Shown here in pieces: positions 41,805-49,876 of a stretch of DNA of 64,000 nucleotides. The position numbers and the translations under genes are program-made. A model generated the notes under the pieces. The model saw only the letters and a list, made by a program, of their open reading frames with translations. It did not search any database and was not told the origin of the DNA. The stretch covers positions 248,001-312,000 of the forward strand of contig CAYVYN010000002.1 of the NCBI GenBank assembly GCA_964455905.1, in the 5' to 3' direction. Numbering within the stretch: position 1 is the first letter of the stretch; each line of letters starts with the position of its first letter. This stretch comes from CAIJXB01 sp964455905. GTDB lineage: Bacteria > Chlamydiota > Chlamydiia > Chlamydiales > Rhabdochlamydiaceae.

Positions 41805-42640
41805 TTGTCGCTATTTTTGTAAACACTTCTAAGAAAGAAGCTAAAAGCTTAGCTTTAAGAGTAGCTGAATTTCTTCTCCACCAAAACATTACTGTGGTAA
41901 CTGAAGAAGAAACCTCCAAAATAATTGGGGTTCCCTCTTTTAAGGAAATAGATCTTTCAAAAATTACATACTGCATTTCTCTCGGAGGAGATGGAACTAT
42001 TTTACAATTGATTCACTCTTACCCGGAATTAACCGCTCCTGTATTGGGGATTAATTTAGGGCATTTAGGCTTTATGGCTGACGTCCCAATAGCTGACCTT
42101 TACCCTAGCCTACAAGACCTAATTTTAGGACATCATAAAATAGAACAAAGACTAATGATCCAAGGCGAATCGATCCATGGAGAGCACTGCTTTGCTTTGA
42201 ATGATATTGTCATCCATAGAGCAAAGAACCACAGCCTTGTAGAAATTGCCATTCACGTAGATGGCGTCTATGTTAATACCTTTGAAGCTGACGGAATCAT
42301 TATAGCAACACCGAATGGATCTACAGCGTATTCCCTGGCCGCAGGCGGTCCTATTTTGAGTCCTAACCTAGAAGCCTTAGCTCTTACGCCCATCAGCCCT
42401 CACACGATCTCTAATAGGCCTATTATCCTTACTGCCAACCAAGAAATTCAAATTCAATATTTAAGTGATTATGAACCGATTGAGGTTAGAGCTGACGGGC
42501 TAGAAAGTTTTTCTTTAAAACCAGGGGAAGTGTTTAAAATATCGAAATATCCCAAATATTTCCAATTAGTTAGTCTTTTAAGAAGGGATTATTTTTCTAC
42601 TTTAAGAACCAAGCTCGGCTGGTCTGGAAAACTACGATAA
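41801..42640 (+). CDS. nadK: NAD kinase
   Basis: 279 residues. It phosphorylates NAD to NADP. The GGDGT motif is in SLGGDGTILQLIHSY. Further family segments are INLGHLGFMADV, LNDIVIHRAKNHSLVEIAIH, EADGIIIATPNGSTAYSLAA and LSPNLEALALTPISPHTISN. The ATG overlaps the dxs stop, making it the last gene of xseA-xseB-dxs-nadK. About 270 bp without a gene follow before glnS. Confidence 0.97.
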   Translation: MIVAIFVNTSKKEAKSLALRVAEFLLHQNITVVTEEETSKIIGVPSFKEIDLSKITYCISLGGDGTILQLIHSYPELTAPVLGINLGHLGFMADVPIADLYPSLQDLILGHHKIEQRLMIQGESIHGEHCFALNDIVIHRAKNHSLVEIAIHVDGVYVNTFEADGIIIATPNGSTAYSLAAGGPILSPNLEALALTPISPHTISNRPIILTANQEIQIQYLSDYEPIEVRADGLESFSLKPGEVFKISKYPKYFQLVSLLRRDYFSTLRTKLGWSGKLR

Positions 42641-42913
42641 AAATATTTCGCAAGAAAAAAACTATTTTAAATAGTCTTGTTACAGCAAGACTTCTTTATA
42701 AAAACACACAAACTACTTCAACAACTTTTTAGCTAAAAGAAACAAAGATCTCTTCTGACAAATACCTATTTCATCTTAGGGTTTTTAAAAAATTCGAATG
42801 TTTGACAATATCCCTAAAAAGCGTTTAGAATGCTTTATATCTAAAAAACACTAACAAATCGCGAACAGATTTTCCGTGTTTTATCGTAAACTCTTTTGGG
42901 AAGGAACTTTGTT

Positions 42914-44611
42914 ATGCAAGAAATAGAAACATCTAATGACATACCAGGAAAAGACTTCATTCGTCGCATCGTAGAAGAAGATGTCAAAAAAGGGGTAAAC
43001 GAAGGAAAAGTAATTACTAGATTTCCTCCTGAGCCAAATGGTTTTTTACATATTGGTCACGCAAAATCAATCTGTTTGAATTTTGGCATCGCCGAAGAAT
43101 ATAACACAGTGTGTCACCTACGCTTCGACGATACAGATCCCACAAAAGAAGACGCTAAATACGAAGATGCTATCCAAGAAGATGTTCATTGGCTAGGTTT
43201 TGACTGGAAAGGAAAACTATTTCATGCGTCTGACTATTTCCAAAAAATGTACGAAATAGCGGAAAGCTTAATTCAAGATAAAAAAGCTTATGTCTGCGGT
43301 CTTAATGAAGAAGAAATTCGCCAATATCGAGGAACTGTTACTTCCCCTGGAAAAATCAGCCCATTTGCAAATCAGTCCGCAGAAGAAAATTTAAACCTGT
43401 TTCGCAAAATGAAAGCGGGTGATTTTCCAGATGGCGCTTATGTTCTTCGCGCTCGAATTGATATGGCCTCTTCTAATATGAAAATGAGAGATCCTCTTCT
43501 TTATAGAATACGCCATTCACATCACTATAGAACAAAAAATGCATGGTGCATTTACCCTATGTACGATTATGCACACCCTATTTCTGATGCAATCGAGGGT
43601 ATTACTCACTCTATTTGCACACTAGAGTTTGAAAACAACCGCGAGTTATACAACTGGGTTTTAGATAACGCTAAAGAACAATTTCCGTCTAGACCTCATC
43701 AGTATGAATTTGCGCGTTTAGATTTACAAAATACAGTGATGAGTAAACGTAAATTACTACAGCTTGTAGATAACAAGCTGGTAAATGGATGGGATGATCC
43801 AAGACTCCCTACAATCGCTGGGTTAAGAAGACGTGGCTGTACCCCTGAATCTATTCGTAAATTTTGTGAGCTAGTAGGCATTGCTAAAGCAAACAGTTCT
43901 GTAGAAATGTCTCAGCTAGAATTTTGCTTACGTGATGACTTAAACGCAAAAGCGCCAAGAGTACTTGCTGTGTTAAACCCTTTAAAAGTGATAATTGACA
44001 ATTGGGAAGAAAATCACGTAGAGTCTTTAGAAGGATCATACTGGCCTCATGACATACCTAAAACAGGATCTAGAATAATACCATTCACACGTGAGTTATA
44101 CATAGAGAAAGACGATTTCTTAGAAAATCCTCCTAAAGATTTCTTTAGACTCGCTCCAGGCAAGGAAGTTAGACTCCGTTATGGCTACTGCATTACCTGT
44201 ACACACGTAGAAAAAGATCCTATTTCAGGAGAAATACTGGCCGTGCATTGTAGCTACGATCCTGAAACTCGTAGTGGAAGTGCGCCTATTGGCCGTAAAG
44301 TCAAAGGTACGATACACTGGGTTTCTTCTCTTGGTATTACCGCTGAAGTAAGGCTTTATAATCCCCTTCTACTTGATGAAGAAGCCTCGGATGGAGATTT
44401 TTTATCGAATATCAATCCGAACTCAATGGAAGTTTTAAAAAATTGTAGAGTAGAACCTTCTTTAGCAAATGCGGAGAATGGGGACCACTACCAATTTGAA
44501 AGACAAGGGTATTTCTTCGTAGATCCAATAGACTCCAAAAAAGGGAATCCTGTCTTTAATAGAGTAGTTACCTTAAAAGACTCCTGGAGTAAAAAAGCAC
44601 CTAAGACCTAA
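42914..44611 (+). CDS. glnS: Glutaminyl-tRNA synthetase
   Basis: 565 residues from the ATG at 42914 (AAGGAA nine bases upstream). A class I synthetase charging tRNA-Gln directly: FPPEPNGFLHIGHAKSICLN carries the HIGH motif, VMSKRKLLQLV is the KMSKS equivalent, and HLRFDDTDPTKE and YPMYDYAHPISDAIEGITHS are GlnRS family signatures. A C-terminal anticodon-binding beta barrel follows (about residues 335-560). Its presence matters because Chlamydia trachomatis makes Gln-tRNA by the GatCAB route; GlnRS is known in several Chlamydia-like families. A perfect terminator follows. Confidence 0.96.
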   Translation: MQEIETSNDIPGKDFIRRIVEEDVKKGVNEGKVITRFPPEPNGFLHIGHAKSICLNFGIAEEYNTVCHLRFDDTDPTKEDAKYEDAIQEDVHWLGFDWKGKLFHASDYFQKMYEIAESLIQDKKAYVCGLNEEEIRQYRGTVTSPGKISPFANQSAEENLNLFRKMKAGDFPDGAYVLRARIDMASSNMKMRDPLLYRIRHSHHYRTKNAWCIYPMYDYAHPISDAIEGITHSICTLEFENNRELYNWVLDNAKEQFPSRPHQYEFARLDLQNTVMSKRKLLQLVDNKLVNGWDDPRLPTIAGLRRRGCTPESIRKFCELVGIAKANSSVEMSQLEFCLRDDLNAKAPRVLAVLNPLKVIIDNWEENHVESLEGSYWPHDIPKTGSRIIPFTRELYIEKDDFLENPPKDFFRLAPGKEVRLRYGYCITCTHVEKDPISGEILAVHCSYDPETRSGSAPIGRKVKGTIHWVSSLGITAEVRLYNPLLLDEEASDGDFLSNINPNSMEVLKNCRVEPSLANAENGDHYQFERQGYFFVDPIDSKKGNPVFNRVVTLKDSWSKKAPKT

Positions 44612-44622
44612 AAAAATAATTC

Positions 44623-44659
44623 GAGACAGAAAAAACACACTTTTTTCTGTCTCTTTTTT
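44623..44659 (+). terminator. Terminator after glnS
   Basis: The stem gagacagaaaaaa/ttttttctgtctc (13 bp, loop of about 5) is followed directly by TTTTTT, 12 bases past the glnS stop. Confidence 0.9.
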
Positions 44660-44974
44660 AAATAATTCAGCGGTTCTTTACTGGAATTTTTTGAAGACTA
44701 TCTTCTTAAGATTCTCTATCCTTAAAAGAGCTTTTTTTAGATGAGATCTTTAATAATAAAATTTTTTCATATCCTACCTTAGCTAATCTATTTTTCTACC
44801 TGCAAAGAGGATTATGTTTGGAGCGATTTGAATTTTTATTGGACTCATATCTCTTGTCTATAAACGGGTCTTGGAAATTTTTTTTGTTTTTTTGTCTGAA
44901 ATAGGTTTTTATTTAATTCGCTTTTATTTGCGAATTTTGTGTTAAAATATAATTAAATAATAACTGGAGCAAAT
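44660..44974. other. AT-rich gap upstream of the tail-anchored unknown gene
   Basis: No ORF of substance, RNA gene or stable hairpin was seen. Bases 44948-44953 read TATAAT, but no well-spaced -35 partner lies upstream, and its likely start site would fall close to the ribosome site (GGAG six bases before the ATG), so I do not call a promoter. Confidence 0.5.
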
Positions 44975-45466
44975 ATGAGCAGTACTATTAGTTTAATGGG
45001 GGTTCCCAAAGGCGATCCAATTCTAAAGGAGGGAATAGCAGAGTTTATAGAAGGTGTTTCTGTAAAATATAATAATAGGTTTGTTTGTGTTTTCCCTGAT
45101 TCTCAGTGTACGATAAAGATAAAAGCTTACATTGCAGGGCGAGGGTCTTTGACTAAAGAGAATGTTCATACGATGAAGGGGGAACAACCTTCTTTGGGAG
45201 AGCCTGGACTAAGAACAGGCTTCAGTCAAAGTATTTTGAAGTTGTGGGGAAAAAAAGAACGTGTGGTCTTAACATGGGAAATTAGACTTCCAGAAAGCCT
45301 AGCATATATGTCAGATGATTTTTTCGAAGGCAAACAGGCGTCGTTTATTATAAATAAGATGAAAGAGCAACTTAAAGAAGAACAAGAAAAAATGATCAAG
45401 GTATCGCTGGGTGTTGTCGTGGCTGCTGTAGTTGTGCTTGCTGTCCAGTACTTCAAGCGTGTCTAG
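44975..45466 (+). CDS. Hypothetical protein with C-terminal membrane anchor
   Basis: 163 residues, not recognised. The body is a mixed beta-rich domain (FVCVFPDSQCTIKIKAYIAG, ERVVLTWEIRLP) followed by a charged helix (MKEQLKEEQEKMIK) and one membrane helix near the end (VSLGVVVAAVVVLAVQYF) with a short basic tail FKRV: a tail-anchored layout. Tail anchors in secreted chlamydial proteins can insert into host membranes; whether this one is secreted is unknown. The ATG has GGAG six bases upstream. A terminator follows. Bases before and after are non-coding, so it is monocistronic. Confidence 0.65.
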   Translation: MSSTISLMGVPKGDPILKEGIAEFIEGVSVKYNNRFVCVFPDSQCTIKIKAYIAGRGSLTKENVHTMKGEQPSLGEPGLRTGFSQSILKLWGKKERVVLTWEIRLPESLAYMSDDFFEGKQASFIINKMKEQLKEEQEKMIKVSLGVVVAAVVVLAVQYFKRV

Positions 45467-45503
45467 GGTCTGATTTTAAATCTTCTGGTCTTATACAGCG
45501 GCT

Positions 45504-45532
45504 AACCCTAAAGAATTTCTTTGGGGTTTTTT
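45504..45532 (+). terminator. Terminator after the tail-anchored unknown gene
   Basis: The stem aaccctaaag/ctttggggtt (one mismatch; loop AATTT) is followed by TTTT, 38 bases after the stop. Confidence 0.8.
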
Positions 45533-45690
45533 GTCTAAAGTGCTTTTTACTAGAGTGTTTTTTATGAAAAACAGTCTACAATCCCGAATTTTTAAGAAGA
45601 TATTCATTCTTCTAAGTCGTCCGATTTTTTTTTAGATATTCGTTTTCTAAGACTATTTTAGCAAACTTTTGAGCTAGTCAATAAAAATTC

Positions 45691-46674
45691 TTACATCCAA
45701 GCGTAAATAAGACTATGAGTGGAATAAAAAAGACGTTCTAAAACAACCTTTGGCTTACTGTATCTTTGCAAAGCAAGCCTAGCCTCTTCTACTAAAAGAT
45801 AAATGCTTTCTATAGAAGGTATTGCTAACTGAGCTTGTCGTTCTAAGTCTGATATAAAGTTCATATGAAATACAAAATTATGATTTTGTGTTGTTTTTAT
45901 ATAATGTAAATCCCTTACCCAAAATAGCAGATCAGAAAAAAGACCATCTAAAATTTGGGAAGCTGCGTCTTCTTCTTTTTTTTCTATTAGCTTATCTAAA
46001 TTTTCTAAAGAACTCAGTAAAGGACTAGAGATGGGCTGAAGAAAAAATTGGCTAAGGATTTTCACAAACTGTGTTTTGATCGGATCTTCAGATCCTTTTA
46101 ATAGCTCTAAAGCTCTAGAAAAAGAACCCTCGGAGGCTAAAGCAATCTGACGGGGTGTTTCTGTTTTAAGGTGAAGTGCCTCTATAAGGACAGATTCCTC
46201 TATCGGAGAAAATGGAACACGCGTACATCTTGAAATAATCGTTGGAAGCATTTCTTCTTCATGCGAAGTTACAAGTAAAAAAACCACATGAGAGGGTGGC
46301 TCTTCTAAAACTTTAAGAAGAATATTACTTGCTGCAGGAAGCATCCTTTCAGCATCTTCTATCACATATACTTTTTTTTTAGCTTCAAAAGGAACCAAAG
46401 AAACTCCGTCCAACATTTCTTTAATAGATGCCACAGAATGTAATTTTGTTTTTCCTTCAGGACGAAGCCACTTTACATCCGGATGGTTTTCCTCAACAAT
46501 TTTCGCTTCGTGACCCTTACCAAAAAAATCCTGTAAAAAAGCGACAGCGAAAGAAGCTTTTCCAACCCCCTTGGGACCTGAAAATAAAAACACCTGTCGA
46601 ACAAAAGGCTCTTTAAGTGCTTTAGTTAAGAAGAACTTAACTGGTTCATTACCGACTAGAACATTCAAATGCAT
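45691..46674 (-). CDS. holB: DNA polymerase III delta' subunit
   Basis: 327 residues. Part of the clamp loader. AAA+ fold: Walker A-like FSGPKGVGKASFAVAFLQDF, a DEAD-like segment KKVYVIEDAERMLPAASN, VLEEPPSHVVFLLVTSHEEE and the sensor PTIISRCTRVPF, all typical of HolB/DnaX-like proteins. The zinc Cys cluster of DnaX is absent, as expected for delta'. It overlaps the tmk 3' end by 26 bases. The order gyrB-gyrA-tmk-holB is the chlamydial one. Confidence 0.93.
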   Translation of the reverse strand: MHLNVLVGNEPVKFFLTKALKEPFVRQVFLFSGPKGVGKASFAVAFLQDFFGKGHEAKIVEENHPDVKWLRPEGKTKLHSVASIKEMLDGVSLVPFEAKKKVYVIEDAERMLPAASNILLKVLEEPPSHVVFLLVTSHEEEMLPTIISRCTRVPFSPIEESVLIEALHLKTETPRQIALASEGSFSRALELLKGSEDPIKTQFVKILSQFFLQPISSPLLSSLENLDKLIEKKEEDAASQILDGLFSDLLFWVRDLHYIKTTQNHNFVFHMNFISDLERQAQLAIPSIESIYLLVEEARLALQRYSKPKVVLERLFYSTHSLIYAWM

Positions 46675-47275
46675 GTAATATATCTATAGTTTGTTGTAAG
46701 AGAATTTCAGGAGAAAGAGTAGCATCAAGTTTTATAACACGTTCAGGCTCTTTTTCTGCCATTTCACAAAATGAAGAACGTATCTTTTGGTGAAAAGTAA
46801 CAGATTCTGATTCTATACGGTCTTTAGAATTAGAAGCTGAGGCTGCCCTCTCAAGTCCTATTAATGGATCTATATCTAAATAAAAAGTAAGATCTGGTTG
46901 CAAATTTTCTGTAGCAAAAAGACATAAAGAGCGAACAAAATCAAGATCTAACGCTCTAGCGCCGCCTTGATAGGCTACAGTAGAATCATTAAACCTATCT
47001 ACTAAAACGATACGTCCTTCTTTAAGAGCAGGCCGTATGACCTGATTTACTTGATACGATCTATCGGCTAAAAACAAAAAAAGCTCAGTACGAGAATCTA
47101 AAGCATCTCCATGAAGAAGTAGGTTTCTTATGTTTTCGCCAAAAGGAGTTCCTCCTGGAGCTCTTGTTTGCAAAACAGACAATCCTCTAGATAAAAACCA
47201 CTCATGAAGCCCCTTCATCAGAGTTGATTTTCCAGCTCCATCTCCTCCTTCAAAGGAAATAAACATAGATTCCAT
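46649..47275 (-). CDS. tmk: Thymidylate kinase
   Basis: 208 residues. It phosphorylates dTMP to dTDP. FISFEGGDGAGKSTLMKGLH is the P-loop start, TRAPGGTPFGENIR is the substrate loop (usually TREPGGT), VLVDRFNDSTVAYQGGAR is the DR(Y/F) motif, and TFYLDIDPLIGLERA precedes the lid. All are typical. Its 3' end overlaps holB by 26 bases and it follows gyrA by 88 bp. Confidence 0.97.
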   Translation of the reverse strand: MESMFISFEGGDGAGKSTLMKGLHEWFLSRGLSVLQTRAPGGTPFGENIRNLLLHGDALDSRTELFLFLADRSYQVNQVIRPALKEGRIVLVDRFNDSTVAYQGGARALDLDFVRSLCLFATENLQPDLTFYLDIDPLIGLERAASASNSKDRIESESVTFHQKIRSSFCEMAEKEPERVIKLDATLSPEILLQQTIDILHAFECSSR

Positions 47276-47363
47276 CCTTTTGACAGCGCTTACTCTTCTC
47301 TTTTTGAAGATACTGAGTAAGCGTTGATATTAATAAAATCACTGATACCTTTTAAATCCCTTA

Positions 47364-49859
47364 TTAAGAAGGGGTGATTGTCTCAGTAGTGCCAGGCTCT
47401 TCTTTATCTTTATGAGATCCATCAACAACGCTAATCTTTTGAATTCCCACTAAGATATCTCCTTCATGTAAATTCACAAGACGCACTCCTTGTGTAGAAC
47501 GACCCATAACACGAACTTCCTCTAACGAAATACGGACTGTTTGACCCCCAGCAGACATTAGAATAACACTATCATCATCTTTAACAGAAATGGCTCCGAT
47601 AACCCCTCCGTTACGATCACTAGTAATAATAGAGCGAACGCCAACGCCACCTCTATTTGTTTGTCTAAATTCTTCTACTTTAGATCTTTTACCAAATCCA
47701 TTTTCACAAACAATCAAAAGAGAATCTTCTTGGTTCACTACTTCACAAGAAACAACAATATCTTTTTCACTGCGTAGAGTAACCCCTTTAACCCCTCTAG
47801 CAACTCTTCCAATAGGACGAGCTAGACTTTGGTCAAAACGAACTGCCATTCCTTCTTTAGTAAAAAGCATAACTTGTTGATTTTCAAAAGTAAGACGAGC
47901 AGCTATTACTTCGTCACCTTCATCTATATTAATTGCATAAACACCTTTTCTACGAGGAGAATCAAAAGCACTTAATTCAGTCTTTTTGACGACGCCCTGG
48001 CGTGTACAAAGAAGAATGTAAGCTGGATCTGTAAAGTTCTTTACTCGTAAAACAGCAGCTATTTTTTCTCCTTCATGAATTCCTTCTAAAAGGTTCACTA
48101 CAGCTTTTCCTTTAGACCTTCTGCTACCTTCTGGTATCTGCCATACTTTTAACCAATAACATCTTCCAAAGCTTGTAAAAATAAGAAGAGAGTCATGGGT
48201 AGAAGCTACATATACATCCTTAAGACCGTCAGCTTCTTTTTTCATTTCCATGCCAGTAACGCCTTGACCACCCCTTCTTTGTTCTCTAAAGGTATCTACA
48301 GGCATTCTCTTAATATAATCATCTTCTGACATTGTAATAATTACTTGTTCATCAGCAATAAGGTCTTCCATATTGAACTCGCCTTCTGCTGCAACAATTT
48401 TAGTTCTTCGATCTGACAAATGATGTCTTTTAAGTTCTAAAAGTTCATCCTTGATAATACCACGAACAAGCATTTCGCTAGCCAATACGGCTCTAAAATG
48501 TGCTATTTTAGCTAGAAGCTCTCTATACTCAGCTTCAATTTTCTCTCTTTCTAATCCTGTTAACTGGTAAAGCCTTAAATCTAATACAGCAGTAGACTGT
48601 CTTTCCGTTAAAGAATAAAGAGCCATAAGCTGCGTCTTAGCCTCGTCTTTACTAGAACTAGCTCGAATGATTTTCACCACTTCATCTAAATGATCTAAAG
48701 CCTTAAGGTAACCCTCTAAAATATGAGCTCTAGCTTCTGCTTTAGCAAGTTCAAACCTCGTTCTTCTTCGAATTACTTCGATTCTATGCTCCACCCAAGC
48801 AACAATAAATTGCTTAATATTCATTGTACGAGGTAGCCCCTTATCCAAAGCTAACATGTTACAACCAAAAGTCACCTGCATATCAGTAAATTTATACAGC
48901 TGATTAATAGTTACATCAGGAATTTCACCTCTTTTAAGTTCGACAACTACACGCATTCCTTGCTTGTCTGATTCATCTCGTATATCAGAAACGCCGGTCA
49001 TAGCTTTTTCATTAACAAGTTCAGCTACTCTTTGGATCAGGTTAGACTTACTAATATTATATGGAATTTCGTCTATAACAAGTCTTTGACGGTCGGCTCC
49101 TTCCATGTCTTCAACGCGGATCACACCTCGAAGAGTAATCTTCCCCCTACCTGTATGGTAAGCTTCTTTTACTCCTCTATACCCACAGATAATTCCTCCT
49201 GTTGGGAAGTCTGGAGCTGGCATTAAAGCCATAATTTCTTCAATTGTGGCTTCCTGATTATCTATACAAAATAAAGTGGCAGCTATTAACTCTCCCATAT
49301 TATGCGGAGGGATATTTGTTGCCATACCGACTGCAATTCCAGAAGAACCGTTTGCCAATAAATTAGGAAATTTAGCTGGAAATACAGTAGGCTCTGTTTT
49401 AGTTTCATCATAGTTAGGAACCAAATCCACTGTATCTTTCTCTAAATCTTCCATAAGCGCCATGGAAGAGTGCGTTAAGCGAGCTTCAGTATAACGCATC
49501 GCAGCTGGTGGGTCACCGTCAACAGAACCAAAATTTCCTTGGCCATGAATCAAAGGATGTCTCATGGACCAATCTTGAGCCATACGAACTAATGTAGGAT
49601 AAATTACAGTTTCTCCATGAGGATGGTAATCCCCTGAAGTATCCCCGGAAATTTTAGCACATTTACGATGTTTAGAAGAAGGCGATAGGCTTAACTGTCT
49701 CATTGCATATAAAATACGTCTTTGTGACGGTTTCAGTCCATCTCGCACATCAGGAAGAGCTCTCGAAATAATAACGGACATCGAATAGCGCAAGTAACTT
49801 TCTTTAACTTCTTCTTCCACGTTTTTTGGAAGGATAACTTCTCCATCTGTATACGACAT
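47364..49859 (-). CDS. gyrA: DNA gyrase subunit A
   Basis: 831 residues. GyrA cuts and rejoins DNA during negative supercoiling. The active tyrosine is in AAMRYTEARLTHSSMALMED. IPPHNMGELI and LDLRLYQLTGLEREKIEAEY are family segments, and the GyrA box is QRRGGQG (EQRRGGQGVTGME), followed by six beta-pinwheel repeats. The quinolone-determining region reads HPHGETVIYPTLVRM; compared with E. coli HPHGDSAVYDTIVRM it has Glu at 82, Thr at 83, Val at 84 and Pro at 87. It follows gyrB by 17 bp. The C-terminal tail is acidic/Thr-rich. Confidence 0.97.
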   Translation of the reverse strand: MSYTDGEVILPKNVEEEVKESYLRYSMSVIISRALPDVRDGLKPSQRRILYAMRQLSLSPSSKHRKCAKISGDTSGDYHPHGETVIYPTLVRMAQDWSMRHPLIHGQGNFGSVDGDPPAAMRYTEARLTHSSMALMEDLEKDTVDLVPNYDETKTEPTVFPAKFPNLLANGSSGIAVGMATNIPPHNMGELIAATLFCIDNQEATIEEIMALMPAPDFPTGGIICGYRGVKEAYHTGRGKITLRGVIRVEDMEGADRQRLVIDEIPYNISKSNLIQRVAELVNEKAMTGVSDIRDESDKQGMRVVVELKRGEIPDVTINQLYKFTDMQVTFGCNMLALDKGLPRTMNIKQFIVAWVEHRIEVIRRRTRFELAKAEARAHILEGYLKALDHLDEVVKIIRASSSKDEAKTQLMALYSLTERQSTAVLDLRLYQLTGLEREKIEAEYRELLAKIAHFRAVLASEMLVRGIIKDELLELKRHHLSDRRTKIVAAEGEFNMEDLIADEQVIITMSEDDYIKRMPVDTFREQRRGGQGVTGMEMKKEADGLKDVYVASTHDSLLIFTSFGRCYWLKVWQIPEGSRRSKGKAVVNLLEGIHEGEKIAAVLRVKNFTDPAYILLCTRQGVVKKTELSAFDSPRRKGVYAINIDEGDEVIAARLTFENQQVMLFTKEGMAVRFDQSLARPIGRVARGVKGVTLRSEKDIVVSCEVVNQEDSLLIVCENGFGKRSKVEEFRQTNRGGVGVRSIITSDRNGGVIGAISVKDDDSVILMSAGGQTVRISLEEVRVMGRSTQGVRLVNLHEGDILVGIQKISVVDGSHKDKEEPGTTETITPS

Positions 49860-49876
49860 AACAGTACACTTCTCCC

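Noticed and set aside
44928..44953. Promoter-like TTGCGA and TATAAT upstream of the tail-anchored gene
   Set aside because: Spacing is only 14 bases and the resulting start site would fall next to the ribosome site.
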